Assembly (NCBI GenBank): GCA_023441625.1 | Contig: JAEZOA010000015.1 | Location: forward strand, 38,178 to 102,177 | DNA from: Bacillota bacterium | Lineage (GTDB): Bacteria; Bacillota; Clostridia; Acetivibrionales; DSM-1351 | DNA length: 64,000 bases | Direction: 5' to 3' | In this document: piece by piece, positions 28,175 through 38,095 of the stretch | Layout of the letters: the number at the start of each line of letters is the position of its first letter | Position numbering within the stretch: the first letter of the stretch is position 1 | Notes under the pieces: model-generated | Databases searched by the model: none | What the model was told of the DNA's origin: nothing | What the model saw: only the letters and a program-made list of their open reading frames with translations | Position numbers and translations under genes: made by a program

Positions 28175-29431
28175 TTAATTACTCAAACCTTTTGCCCAGT
28201 CATAGGATTTTAAATACGGATCAGGTTTAACCGATTCCGGTGTACTCCAGACTTCCTTAATAAGGCCATCAGCTTGGACTTCACCAATTCTTACAGGCTT
28301 CCAGATATGCTGATTTTCCCCTTCAATTTTAACTGTACCTTCAGGTGCTTTGAACTCTAAGCCTTTTGCAGCTTCCTTAACCTTGTCTACTTCTATAGAA
28401 CCAGCTTTTTCTACTGATTTAGCCCATAAGTACACATTTATATACGCTGCTTCAATAGGGTCATCTGTAACTCGGTCAGCACCATATTTGGCTTTATACT
28501 TTTGAACAAATGTTTCGTTTTCAGGAGTATCAGTTGTTTGGTAATAGTTCCAGGAAACAAGATGTCCTGCCATGTTGTCAGCGCCGATTCCTCTTACCTC
28601 TTCCTCTGCTACGCTAACAGATAGTGTTGTCAGGTCTGCTGGGGTTATTCCGGCATCCTTTAATTGTTTAAAGAATGCAACATTGCTATCTCCATTTAAA
28701 GTATTGAAAACAACATCAGGCTTTACAGACTTTATTTTGTTTATAATTGTACTGTAATCTGTGTGTCCCATTGGTGTATATTCTTCTGCAACCAATTCTC
28801 CGCCTTTTGCTGCAAGCTGAGCTTTAATTATTTTGTTTGCAGTTCTTGGGAAAACATAATCTGAACCAAGTAAAAAGAATTTCTTTCCTTTATTTTCAAG
28901 GAGCCAATCCACCGCAGGTACTATCTGTTGATTTGGAGCTGCTCCCGAATAGAATATATTTGGTGATGATTCCATTCCCTCATACTGTACAGGATACCAA
29001 AGCAGACCATTATTCTCTTCAAACACTGGTAATACTGCCTTTCTGCTTGCTGATGTCCAGCATCCGAACACAGTCGCGACCTTGTCACTTTGTAATAGTT
29101 TCTTTGCTTTTTCAGCGAATTTCGGCCAATCTGAGGCACCATCCTCTATTACTGGTTCAATCTTTTTGCCTAATACACCGCCTGCAGCATTTATTTCATC
29201 AATTGCCATCATCTCGGCATCCTTTACAGATACTTCACTTATTGCCATCGTCCCACTGAGTGAATGAAGTATTCCAACCTTTATTGTGTCTCCTGATGTA
29301 GTAGTATCAGATACTGTACTAACCTCTGTAGATACTGTGGTTGAAGTGCTCGATTCAGTACCACATCCTGATAGTAATGTTGATATTGCTATTGATAAGC
29401 TTAAGCAAAGCGCAAACCATTTCTTTTTCAT
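28175..29431 (-). CDS. urtA: Urea ABC transporter substrate-binding lipoprotein UrtA
   Basis: Surface lipoprotein of about 418 residues that captures urea. The signal peptide [20 protein letters not shown] ends in lipobox LSGC. The domain begins [17 protein letters not shown] and includes [20 protein letters not shown] and [19 protein letters not shown], blocks characteristic of UrtA-type (amide/urea) binding proteins. ATG 29431 has AAAGGTGG upstream; the GTG at 29443 overlaps it. First gene of urtABCDE-ureABC. Confidence 0.94.
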   Translation of the reverse strand: MKKKWFALCLSLSIAISTLLSGCGTESSTSTTVSTEVSTVSDTTTSGDTIKVGILHSLSGTMAISEVSVKDAEMMAIDEINAAGGVLGKKIEPVIEDGASDWPKFAEKAKKLLQSDKVATVFGCWTSASRKAVLPVFEENNGLLWYPVQYEGMESSPNIFYSGAAPNQQIVPAVDWLLENKGKKFFLLGSDYVFPRTANKIIKAQLAAKGGELVAEEYTPMGHTDYSTIINKIKSVKPDVVFNTLNGDSNVAFFKQLKDAGITPADLTTLSVSVAEEEVRGIGADNMAGHLVSWNYYQTTDTPENETFVQKYKAKYGADRVTDDPIEAAYINVYLWAKSVEKAGSIEVDKVKEAAKGLEFKAPEGTVKIEGENQHIWKPVRIGEVQADGLIKEVWSTPESVKPDPYLKSYDWAKGLSN

Positions 29432-29589
29432 AGTAAATACCACCTTTCAATCTCAAAATTTTTATACTCGTTTTTGATTTACTTTAATTAATAAATACAT
29501 TTATAACCGGTTAAAGATGCATTGCTTCGTCTGTTGTAGCCAACTTTTCGATAATTAATATACAGCACATTTGGTATATATCTTTTTCG

Positions 29590-29651
29590 TAAAATCAAAA
29601 GGCGCTATCAGTTATGTTTTTGTTTTCACAAATCACATACCTCATAGCGCC
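29590..29651 (-). terminator. terminator or attenuator between regulator operon and urtA
   Basis: On the minus strand GGCGCTAT and ATAGCGCC (arms 29644-29651 and 29601-29608) enclose an inner hairpin (TTTGT-GAAA-ACAAA) and are followed by TTTTGATTTT. It lies in the 400-base gap after the response-regulator gene and about 170 bases before urtA. It probably ends the kinase-regulator transcript; a regulated urtA leader is the alternative. The rest of the gap holds no gene. Confidence 0.65.
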
Positions 29652-29838
29652 ATAGCTACCTAAGAACTTATTAATTTATCTTACACATATATAATACAAT
29701 TTGCAGCCATATAAGAAAACACCACAAAAAAGTAATTTTACCACTCAAATCTGCAATATTATTGTTTGTCTGATTCATATTTCAGTCTTAATTCCTATAA
29801 CAAGCTTTAAATTTGATTAATTTTGCAATTTTTTACTT

Positions 29839-30936
29839 CTAAATATTCACATTGCTTTCAACTCCGATTTTTCTGTATTCAGTTGGTGTAAAACCTGTAT
29901 ATGATTTGAAAAGAGAAGTAAAATAATCAGTTTTCTTATAACCCAGCTTTTCGCAAACCTCGTAGTTTTTATAGTCTCCCGAAAGCAGAAGATACTTGGC
30001 ATGCTCCATTTTAATCCTAGTAACATAGTCATTAAAATTACAGCTTACCTTTTGTTTAAAAATTTTGCCCACATAATCCTTGCTTAAATGTACTTGATTT
30101 GAAATTAGTTCAAGGCTTATTTCATTTTCTATATTATCTATCACATACTCGCATATTCTTCTAATGATGCTGTCAGAGTTATTTAATTCATATTTTTGAA
30201 CTTTTTTCTGCATTTCCAGTACATTTGTATAAAACTCCTTCTGCATGCTTTCAATACTTCTATTGTCTTGAATACTTGGATAAACAGTATTTCCTTCTAT
30301 TTTATTGAGCCAGGGAAAGGTCTCATCTACTCTATTCCTTATGTTATACAGTAATGAATTTGACAGAACACGTATTTTTGTTATGTCTCCATCGTGCATT
30401 GTACATATTTCAATAAAAGTCTCAATAGCTATATTTTCTAGCTGTGAATCTGCACTTAAGATAAGTGCTAAAATTAAATTTTCATGGTTCTTAGGATAAT
30501 AATCTATTAAGTTCTTCTCTGATTGTATAGTCTCTTTAGTGTAAGATTTCTGTAAGTTCTTTTGTTCAATATATAGGTGAGCCCTCATCAGAATATCGAA
30601 AAGTGCATCCTCTTCAAATGGCTTAGTCATATATTCAAAAACACCAAAGCGTATTCCCTGCTTGGCATACTCAAAATCACTATGGGTACTTAGAAATATT
30701 ACTACAGTGTCTATCTTCATACTTCTAAGCTCTTGTAAAAACTCTATTCCATCCACTCCAGGCATTTTAATATCTGTAATTATTAAATCATATTCCTTCT
30801 CATTTAGTTTTTGTAAGGCCTCTTTTCCATCACAAGCTTCACCCTCAACAGCGAAACCACACTCGCCCCATTTTTTAAACCTCTTCAGCATATATAAAAT
30901 TGCCATATCATCGTCTACAATTAGCACTTTATACAT
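29839..30936 (-). CDS. AraC-type response regulator of the urea locus
   Basis: Cytosolic regulator of 365 residues. Residues 1-120 form a receiver domain (VLIVDDDMAILYMLKRF; phosphoacceptor D55 in LIITDIKMPG; K in YMTKPFEED). A variable middle follows, then a C-terminal AraC pair of helix-turn-helix motifs (ISLELISNQVHLSKDYVGKI and YEVCEKLGYKKTDYFTSLFK). It overlaps the end of the hybrid kinase gene by eight bases, so they form one system. The adjacent urt-ure operon is the likely target, perhaps for urea or nitrogen control (inference). Confidence 0.87.
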   Translation of the reverse strand: MYKVLIVDDDMAILYMLKRFKKWGECGFAVEGEACDGKEALQKLNEKEYDLIITDIKMPGVDGIEFLQELRSMKIDTVVIFLSTHSDFEYAKQGIRFGVFEYMTKPFEEDALFDILMRAHLYIEQKNLQKSYTKETIQSEKNLIDYYPKNHENLILALILSADSQLENIAIETFIEICTMHDGDITKIRVLSNSLLYNIRNRVDETFPWLNKIEGNTVYPSIQDNRSIESMQKEFYTNVLEMQKKVQKYELNNSDSIIRRICEYVIDNIENEISLELISNQVHLSKDYVGKIFKQKVSCNFNDYVTRIKMEHAKYLLLSGDYKNYEVCEKLGYKKTDYFTSLFKSYTGFTPTEYRKIGVESNVNI

Positions 30937-33652
30937 CTAACCCCCCCACTCTGGCTCCTATATTTTTGAGAATTTTGTCCATTGAAAACTCTGCCTGCTC
31001 AAAATCAAATTTCCATATACTACTTTTTAAATTGACAAAATTCTCTTCACCTATATTGTCTTTTATAAGCTCACTGTTTTTTAAGAAATACTCTTTTGCT
31101 TCTGAATCACAATTTGAAACATAACTATATAGATTAGCGAAAACAGTATCAAAGCAATTTTCAGATTGTTTATTTAAACTATACTGATAAGTACAGGCCT
31201 GGCTATCTATAAAGGTTTCAGCTCTATCACACAATTCAGATAAACTTAAGGAAATATTCTTAATAATAGCTTTTATTTGTTCTAAGGACATGTTTCCCCT
31301 TATAAATCTTTCTAATTTCTTGCATAATTTAAACAGCTTGGTTGCTCCAATATTCCCGGCGGCACCTTTCAAGCTATGAACCACATTTTCAAGCTCTTGA
31401 GTTTCCGACGAATTTATCAGGGACATTATCTTGTTACTATCGTTTCCATGAGTTATTACAAACTGCTCAAGAATATGCACATATTGGGCTTTATTGCCTC
31501 CCAATCTGGCTATACCCCTTTCAAATATATCCCTCTGGCTTTCAATTTCATTAATATCAATTTCTTCACCCTCACCGCTATCATAATAAAGGCCATCTTT
31601 AGTTAACATATAATTCCTAATTACCGTAGATAATTTTACCGGATCAAGAGGCTTGGTCAGATATCCATTCATGCCTTCTTTTAAAGCTTTTTGAGCGACA
31701 CCCTCTAACGCATCGGCAGTCAGTGCTATAATGGCCGAATGCTTCCCTGTATCTATTTTCCGAATCAACCTTGTTGTTTCATAACCATCCATTTCTGGCA
31801 TCCGAATATCCATTAGTATTACATCAAATGTATTTTGCGTTACCAACTCTATTGCAGAAACTCCACTATTTGCTGTATACACCTTAAATCCCATGATATT
31901 CAGTATTTCTTTTGTCATTTGCAAATTAATTTGGTTATCCTCCACCAACAGTACTTTTTTATTAATAAACATTTTGTCTATAATGGTTTTTTCATTATTT
32001 TTATGTACGATATTCTTATTATTAACTATCAAAAACTCTACTCTAAAGCTAAAACATGTACCTTTACCCGGTTCACTTTCTACCCAAATTGCCCCCTTCA
32101 TCAGCTCAACTATTTTTTTGGAAATTGCAAGGCCAAGCCCTGTGCCGCCATATTTTCTGGATGTAGATGCATCTCCTTGTGTAAAATGATTAAATATTAT
32201 GTTAATTTGCTCTTGTGAGATGCCTATTCCGGTATCCCGTACACTTATACATGAGTCAATGTACCCATTATGCTTATCAATGAAATCCAGCGAAACTTCT
32301 ATCTCTCCTTTTTCTGTAAATTTCACCGCGTTTGATAGAAGGTTGAGCATTACTTGCTTTAACCGCATAATATCGCCACACACTACTCTTGGAATATTTT
32401 CATTTATATTAAGGTTTAATGCCAGTCCCTTCTTATTTGTATCGAAGGCCACCATACTGCATATATCCTGAATTACTTGCACAATATCAAAATCAATTTT
32501 TTCAAGTGTCATTTTACCCGCTTCTATTTTGGAGAAATCCAGTATCCCTTTTATGAGTCCCAATAAATTATTTGCTACCACTCCTATCTTGTCACAATAT
32601 TCCTTCTGCTTTTCCTCAAGGTACGTGTCTCCAAGTAGAAACTGGTATCCGATTATAGCGTTTAACGGAGTTCTTATTTCATGAGACATACTCGCCAAAA
32701 ATTCACTTTTGGCATTATTGGCTAACTCTGCTTCTTCCTTTGCAGCCCTCATTGTTTGCTCCGCCACCATCCTCTTCTGAAGCTCCTCATGAAAGGAAAT
32801 ATACAGCCTGTTAAATGTATTTGCTAAATTCTGAAGTTCCAGTGTACCATTTGGGATAAGACTGAATCTATCAGCATCAAATGAAAAATTGCTCAGAAGC
32901 CTTGTGTAGCTATTTATTGGGTAAGTAACATACTTAAACAAGGTACTAATAAGAATCGCAATGGCGCATGTGATTATTAGCGCCAAAACAATCTGCATTG
33001 CAGCCGCTTGTGAGGTGGCCGTTCTAGCCGTCTCAAGCTCAGCTTCTAAGCGGTCATTCATTATTTTTTGGAATTTCTCGATGGGGTCCATTATATTCTT
33101 CTTATCAGCATCATATTTAGCATCAAACATGATTTCTATAGCTTTCTCAAGCTTTTCAGCTCTGCTCAGCTTTTGATCCTCAGTATTTAATGTAAAGGAA
33201 GCTACTTCAGCAACCATATCAGCCTCCAAAATGTTCATTGCTTCCAAAACCAGTCTCATTGACCTTCTCTCAGTATCCACCAATGCATCTGAATACTGCT
33301 TTGCCTGAGCTAATAGTTCCAGTTCTTCTTCCGGAGAATCTAGCTCTTTCAATTTTAATATGACCTTATCCCGCGTCTGTGTAGTATTAATCTCATTCCA
33401 ATATCTTTGCAGATGAACAATATCTGTAGTTATAGAATATTTTCGTGCTTCGTCCGTTAGGTAGTCAGATGCATCAGCAAGGTCTATGCCTAACTGTTTA
33501 AACTCTGTTCTTCTTTTTTCGGCAGCTTGTTCTGCTTGTATACTTGATCTCATATAGACAATACTTCCTATGAGTAAAATGCCTATAAGGAAAAATATCC
33601 CCAATATGAGCCCACTAATTGTTGATTGTTTAATTGCAATTTTTGATTTCAA
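30929..33652 (-). CDS. Hybrid sensor histidine kinase with receiver and HPt domains
   Basis: Membrane kinase of 907 residues. Two membrane helices (about 12-34 and 217-237) flank an extracytoplasmic helical sensor region. A HAMP-like segment follows, then HisKA with H324 in SMSHEIRTPLNAI, an ATPase domain (NLLSNAVKFTEKG, GTGLGLAISKKI), a receiver with D615 in ILMDIRMPEMDG, and an HPt domain with H759 in VVHSLKGAAGNIG. This is a complete four-step phosphorelay feeding the AraC-type regulator. TTG 33652 is chosen because AGGAGGT lies eight bases upstream; the longer in-frame reading runs through repeat and hairpin sequence. The sensed signal is unknown. Confidence 0.88.
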   Translation of the reverse strand: MKSKIAIKQSTISGLILGIFFLIGILLIGSIVYMRSSIQAEQAAEKRRTEFKQLGIDLADASDYLTDEARKYSITTDIVHLQRYWNEINTTQTRDKVILKLKELDSPEEELELLAQAKQYSDALVDTERRSMRLVLEAMNILEADMVAEVASFTLNTEDQKLSRAEKLEKAIEIMFDAKYDADKKNIMDPIEKFQKIMNDRLEAELETARTATSQAAAMQIVLALIITCAIAILISTLFKYVTYPINSYTRLLSNFSFDADRFSLIPNGTLELQNLANTFNRLYISFHEELQKRMVAEQTMRAAKEEAELANNAKSEFLASMSHEIRTPLNAIIGYQFLLGDTYLEEKQKEYCDKIGVVANNLLGLIKGILDFSKIEAGKMTLEKIDFDIVQVIQDICSMVAFDTNKKGLALNLNINENIPRVVCGDIMRLKQVMLNLLSNAVKFTEKGEIEVSLDFIDKHNGYIDSCISVRDTGIGISQEQINIIFNHFTQGDASTSRKYGGTGLGLAISKKIVELMKGAIWVESEPGKGTCFSFRVEFLIVNNKNIVHKNNEKTIIDKMFINKKVLLVEDNQINLQMTKEILNIMGFKVYTANSGVSAIELVTQNTFDVILMDIRMPEMDGYETTRLIRKIDTGKHSAIIALTADALEGVAQKALKEGMNGYLTKPLDPVKLSTVIRNYMLTKDGLYYDSGEGEEIDINEIESQRDIFERGIARLGGNKAQYVHILEQFVITHGNDSNKIMSLINSSETQELENVVHSLKGAAGNIGATKLFKLCKKLERFIRGNMSLEQIKAIIKNISLSLSELCDRAETFIDSQACTYQYSLNKQSENCFDTVFANLYSYVSNCDSEAKEYFLKNSELIKDNIGEENFVNLKSSIWKFDFEQAEFSMDKILKNIGARVGGLDV

Positions 33653-33686
33653 TTTGCTTGACCTCCTATAAACAGAGTATTTAACA

Positions 33687-33720
33687 ACGCAAGTTGGCAA
33701 GCCAACACTGCTTATGTTAA
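33687..33720. repeat. 34-nt hairpin repeat, copy 2
   Basis: Matches bases 20714-20747 at 33 of 34 positions. Read toward the kinase gene (minus strand) it is TTAACATAAGCAGTGTTGGC and onward, with core hairpin GTTGG-CUUG-CCAAC and outer TTAACA/TGTTAA arms. It lies about 35 bases before the kinase start codon. Confidence 0.7.
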
Positions 33721-33756
33721 TAAAAATGGCGCACAAGTCGTAATGACCTGGCGCCA
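33721..33756 (-). terminator. terminator-like hairpin in the kinase leader
   Basis: On the minus strand TGGCGC and GCGCCA (33756-33751 and 33732-33727) enclose an inner AGGTC/GACTT stem and are followed by TTTTTA. It stands about 70 bases before the hybrid-kinase start with no minus-strand gene immediately upstream, so it could be an attenuator. The 330-base gap to 33989 holds this, the 34-nt repeat and no gene. Confidence 0.55.
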
Positions 33757-33988
33757 ATGCCTTTGTTTTCGTATTGAAACTATTTATATCTATTGTAGTT
33801 CTAATATATAAAAAAAGCAAAAGTTTTTATCGACTATTTTTATAATATATAATAAAATTGTTATATTTTAGTAGGGTTTATACTATAAATTACCATATTA
33901 ATAAGGATTGCACCATTAAAAGCATCCAATTAGTATTGTATAAGCATAATTGCGACAAATTCTTAGAATCTATGTACAGGGGGAAACG

Positions 33989-35077
33989 ATGAATAGCGGA
34001 AGTTTAATTGATAAATATGAAATTTTAATAGTTGACGATACACCTGAACAAATAGAAACTGCACTATATGTGCTAAAAAGCAATAACTACAAGGTACGAG
34101 TTGCTACTAAAGGACTGACTGCCTTGAAACTGCTGAATAGACAAGCTCCAGACTTAATCCTTCTGGACGTTTTTATGCCTGAAATAGATGGTTTTGAATT
34201 ATGTAAGCTTATTAAATCAAACGAGGCCTATAAAAATATACCCATTATTTTTCTAACTTCAAGTGATGACGAACAAAGTATAAAAAGAGGCTTTGACTCG
34301 GGAGCTCAGGATTATGTCACCAAGCCCTTTAATCCCTCAGAACTGTTGGCCCGAATAAATACTCATATTAAGCTCAAACAACAAACTCAATCCCTCTGGG
34401 AAGCAAACAAAGAGCTGGATAGCTTTTGTTATACTATAGCTCACGATCTAAAAGCACCCTTGCTATCTATTTGTAAGCTGATTGACTATCTATACAGTGA
34501 TTATATTGATAAGCTAGACGACGATGCCAACAATCTAATAACTAATATTTCAAAAAAATCCACAGAATTAACCGGGGTCATTGACCGCCTCTTAGATTTA
34601 TCACGTATGTGTGAATTAGAAATGAACTTAGAGAAGATCGATATGAATATTTTGTTTAGAAAGGTGTATGATGAGCTAAAACTCGCTCAACCACCCTCTA
34701 GAATTATTTCTCTTAATATTAAGCCTTTGCCTATAATTTGTGGAGATATTATTATGCTACAGGTATTAGTTACAAATATACTTTCCAACTCTATAAAGTA
34801 CACTAGCTCCCGTGAAATTTCCAAGATAGATATTATGTGCACTGAACATCAGTCTGATTATGTTTTTTGTATAAGTGATAACGGTGCAGGCTTTGAAATG
34901 AAATACTCTTCTAAGTTGTTCCAGGTATTCCAGAGACTTCATTCCGCCAAGGAATTTGAAGGCTCAGGTGTTGGACTGTCCATATGTCAAAGAATATTAA
35001 AGAGGCATAATGGAAAAGCGTGGATGACAGGCGAAGTTGACAAGGGAGCCTCCTTTTACTTCAGCTTTCCAAAGTAA
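33989..35077 (+). CDS. Soluble receiver-histidine kinase hybrid
   Basis: Cytosolic protein of 362 residues without membrane segments. An N-terminal receiver (ILIVDDTPEQIETALYVLKS; phosphoacceptor Asp in LILLDVFMPEIDG; YVTKPFNPSELL) is followed by a short coiled linker, a phytochrome-type HisKA (SFCYTIAHDLKAPLLSICKL) and an ATPase domain (NILSNSIKYTSS, DNGAGFEM, GSGVGLSICQRI). The receiver at the N-terminus suggests it is controlled by another kinase. No cognate output regulator is adjacent. ATG 33989 follows CAGGGGGAAACG. Confidence 0.83.
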   Translation: MNSGSLIDKYEILIVDDTPEQIETALYVLKSNNYKVRVATKGLTALKLLNRQAPDLILLDVFMPEIDGFELCKLIKSNEAYKNIPIIFLTSSDDEQSIKRGFDSGAQDYVTKPFNPSELLARINTHIKLKQQTQSLWEANKELDSFCYTIAHDLKAPLLSICKLIDYLYSDYIDKLDDDANNLITNISKKSTELTGVIDRLLDLSRMCELEMNLEKIDMNILFRKVYDELKLAQPPSRIISLNIKPLPIICGDIIMLQVLVTNILSNSIKYTSSREISKIDIMCTEHQSDYVFCISDNGAGFEMKYSSKLFQVFQRLHSAKEFEGSGVGLSICQRILKRHNGKAWMTGEVDKGASFYFSFPK

Positions 35078-35187
35078 AAATACTCATTCGCACTAAATCG
35101 CACTTATGTAAACCACTTTAAATTCTTGAAAAGCAAGTTTACGTACTGCTACGATTAGTATAACAAATGCTGCGATGCCTAATATAA

Positions 35188-35667
35188 CTAATACATTTGC
35201 GCTAATATTGCAATTCCAGCCTGTGTCTTAAAGTATTTATTTCTGATGCTAGACACTGAAACGCTGTCCATTGCATCCTCATATATATTAACTAAAAAGT
35301 CTGCTTCAACTAGAATTTGAAAGTCCATACCGTCTATTTTGTTATAGCTATGGTGATGTCCCACAATATAACACACCCGTTCAACAATTTCTTTTTCTAT
35401 GTGGCCTTTCTCCATAATTTGCTTTGCTATTGCTGGACCTTCCTTTTCTTGATATGGTCCCGCCGTGGAACTATACTTTCTCTCTGCTTCCTTTATTCCT
35501 ATATCATGAAGTATACCTGATAAATTTACTACCAGCTGCTCCTTTTCACTTAGTTGCTGCAAGCTACAAATTGTCCTACAAAAGCCATATACCTTGAGGG
35601 CATGATTTATTCTCCTAGTATCCTTATTAAAATATTCAATCATTTCCTTTATTATTTTTTCTAGCAT
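35188..35667 (-). CDS. HD-domain phosphohydrolase family protein
   Basis: Cytosolic protein of about 159 residues with a metal-dependent HD phosphohydrolase signature: RINHALKVYGFC, then SGILHDIGIKEAE (the HD pair), then YIVGHHHSYNKIDG. The substrate is not predictable; such small HD proteins act on nucleotides or serve unknown roles. ATG 35667 has AAGGA upstream; in-frame ATGs at 35685 and 35706 are possible. It stands alone after a convergent kinase gene. Confidence 0.75.
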   Translation of the reverse strand: MLEKIIKEMIEYFNKDTRRINHALKVYGFCRTICSLQQLSEKEQLVVNLSGILHDIGIKEAERKYSSTAGPYQEKEGPAIAKQIMEKGHIEKEIVERVCYIVGHHHSYNKIDGMDFQILVEADFLVNIYEDAMDSVSVSSIRNKYFKTQAGIAILAQMY

Positions 35668-35812
35668 ATTTTTAAATCCTTTCATAAATTTAATGCTTGT
35701 ATACACTTTTTGTCCACTATATTTTTTAATCCATTCTTTTCTAGTAAATATATTTCAAAAAATAATTTTATACTTTCTCTTCTTTACACTCTTTCCTCAC
35801 ACCCCATTCTTT

Positions 35813-36580
35813 TCAATTTTTTTCATAAAGAAGATATAAACCCTTTAATAGGAGATACTCATCATAAATAATGACCTCCTCACAATGTTGAATAATTAAC
35901 TGTGCCAAACCTCCTGTACAAACAACAGTCGCATGCTCTCCAACTTGCTTTTTCAATTTTTTAATTATTCCGTCAACCATAGCTGCATGTCCATAAATAC
36001 TTCCACTTCGCATGCATTCTAAAGTGTTTTTCCCAATAATATTTTTGCAATCCTCAAACTTAACTTCCGGAAGCTGAGAAGCTTTTGCTGAAAGAGCCTC
36101 TAATGCGCTTTTAACTCCGAGCATAATTAATCCTCCGAGAAAATTGCAGCTATCATCCACCACTGATACTGTTGTCGCTGTACCCATATCAAAAATAATT
36201 ACTGGCTTGCTGTAATAATGTATTGCTGCTACAGCATCTGCCACACGGTCACTTCCAAGCTGCTCAGGGTTATGTACCATAATATTTAGATTATGTTTTA
36301 ATGCTGGCCCTACAATTAACGCATTTGTATTACTAACTGTTTCAACAGCCTTCTTTAATACATTTGTAAGTTCAGGTACAACAGAGGAAATAATACTGCC
36401 TTTGATTTCATTAATATCAATATTCCCTTTATCTAAAACGCTCCTTATATAAGCAGCATATTCTATCCAAGAATACGTACTAGCTGTCTCTATTCTGTCT
36501 GAAAAAATTACTCCTCCCTCTGTGATACAGCCTATAACCACATTGGAATTCCCTATATCAATGGCTAAGATTATATTCAT
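35813..36580 (-). CDS. coaX: Type III pantothenate kinase
   Basis: Phosphorylates pantothenate, the first committed step to CoA; 255 residues. The ASKHA-fold motifs are visible: AIDIGNSNVVIGC at the N-terminus (phosphate loop), PEQLGSDRVADAVAAIHYY in the middle with catalytic Asp, and FDMGTATTVSVVDDSCNFLGG. Type III enzymes are not feedback-inhibited by CoA. It complements panGBCD (15.3-18.2 kb) and coaBC (38.1 kb) in the same window. Confidence 0.95.
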   Translation of the reverse strand: MNIILAIDIGNSNVVIGCITEGGVIFSDRIETASTYSWIEYAAYIRSVLDKGNIDINEIKGSIISSVVPELTNVLKKAVETVSNTNALIVGPALKHNLNIMVHNPEQLGSDRVADAVAAIHYYSKPVIIFDMGTATTVSVVDDSCNFLGGLIMLGVKSALEALSAKASQLPEVKFEDCKNIIGKNTLECMRSGSIYGHAAMVDGIIKKLKKQVGEHATVVCTGGLAQLIIQHCEEVIIYDEYLLLKGLYLLYEKN

Positions 36581-36862
36581 ATTGACTACCCCTAGTTATA
36601 ATATACTTTCATTCATATATGCTAACAACATCGAAGAAAAAACTGATATACGCATTAAAGCATTATCAGAATTTAGTTTATATGAAACGCATCCACTATT
36701 CAATTGTTTTGGTATTTATTGACACGACATAAATTCACATATAGTATTATCTTATAACATTTTTATTGTATTGGGTCTACTAGAATTGGTATGTTTTTTA
36801 TGCATTTTACAAGCGGAACATAAGGTAGTAGATTTGAGCCAGTGCATAATTCGGAGGTAATA

Positions 36863-37813
36863 ATGAGAAGGAGTTCATGTTTTTTAATTATCCTTTTAGT
36901 AGTAGCTTTAGGAAATGGAGGGTGTAGTAAATCTAAACAAAATAGTACCATTATTGAGCAAAGCAGTAAAGGAACACTGAAAGTCGTTGATGAACAAGCC
37001 TCGATATCAACACAAACAAATCACCCTACTGAGAACCAAGAATTTTCAGAAAAAACAAAAAAGGATAGTACCTCTAAAGATATTTCATATAAAGAATACT
37101 ATAATGAAAGATTCGAATTTTCTATAGAGTATCCTAGCAAATTTGTTACTAAGATGCTTCCTGCTAATGGAGATGGTATCATTCTGGAGTCCTCGGACGG
37201 AAGTGCAGAGCTAACTGTATCAGGTATTAACAATGTTTTAGATTGGACAGCCAAGTCATGCTTCGATGACTTCATTAAGGACCATAAAAACTTATCATAC
37301 AAGCTACAAAAGGACAACTGGTTTGTATCTTCTTGGAATGAAGGAGATAATATCCTATACATGAAAGAAATTGTTGGCAATGGTTCAATCAATACTTTCT
37401 ATTTTAAATATCCACTGGCTGAAAAAGAATACTATGACCAGGTGGTGCAAAAGCTTGTAGAATCCTTTAGAACTCCCGGCATTTCCGAATACCACGAAAT
37501 CAATTCATACGAAAGCCAATATGATTATGGTAAAGTGCTAGACCTGTTCATAAGTCGCTTTCTGATTGCCAGTCCAGACAAGGATAATATTACCTATGCA
37601 TTAAAAAGCAGTCCCTCAGAATTCTTATACACTATTCATGTGGACAGGTTTAACGAAGAAAGAGACCTGTACGAGATACGCCTTAGTCGAAATACTGATA
37701 CAGCGCAGAACTATTTCTATTATGATCCTAAGACAGAGAAGTTTTATGATGATGGAACAGATAAAGAAGAGATAACCTCCGATGATAATATATATTTTTG
37801 GTCTCCATTCTAA
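36863..37813 (+). CDS. Secreted hypothetical lipoprotein
   Basis: A protein of 316 residues with an N-terminal signal (RRSSCFLIILLVVALGNGGC); the cysteine at about residue 21 is a probable lipidation site although NGGC is an imperfect lipobox. A Ser/Thr/Lys-rich linker follows, then a domain with YYNERFEFSIEYPSKFVTKM, a PsbP-like or DUF-type beta domain seen in many clostridial lipoproteins. ATG 36863 has GGAGGTAATA upstream. I do not recognise a precise family or function. The gene lies alone between coaX and coaBC. Confidence 0.7.
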   Translation: MRRSSCFLIILLVVALGNGGCSKSKQNSTIIEQSSKGTLKVVDEQASISTQTNHPTENQEFSEKTKKDSTSKDISYKEYYNERFEFSIEYPSKFVTKMLPANGDGIILESSDGSAELTVSGINNVLDWTAKSCFDDFIKDHKNLSYKLQKDNWFVSSWNEGDNILYMKEIVGNGSINTFYFKYPLAEKEYYDQVVQKLVESFRTPGISEYHEINSYESQYDYGKVLDLFISRFLIASPDKDNITYALKSSPSEFLYTIHVDRFNEERDLYEIRLSRNTDTAQNYFYYDPKTEKFYDDGTDKEEITSDDNIYFWSPF

Positions 37814-38095
37814 ATATGGAAATTTAATGCATTGTCGACTACGTCACTACTATGGTATCTGCTGACTTCATTCCTCTCTAGATATGTGGGAGTTTGGGTA
37901 TGAATATTAATCAAGTTGCACAAATCAGATTGTAAGCAATTTTTAAGCTTTTCTTTACTGTTTTCACAAATTTTGCTATAATTCAGCTGATTCCATAATT
38001 TTGATAAACAATTCAACTTTCCCAGTTGAAAATTGTAGGTATTCATACTTATCAATGGAAAGTTGAGTAAATAAGTTAAAAAGGAACGATTAAAA

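Noticed and set aside
28837..29259. 140-codon plus-strand open frame
   Set aside because: Antisense to urtA; composition is His/Leu/Pro-rich, typical of a shadow frame.
29601..29651. possible guanidine or other nitrogen-related riboswitch before urtA
   Set aside because: None of the conserved guanidine-I, -II or -III motifs is visible; a hairpin with a U-run after an upstream operon is better explained as a terminator.
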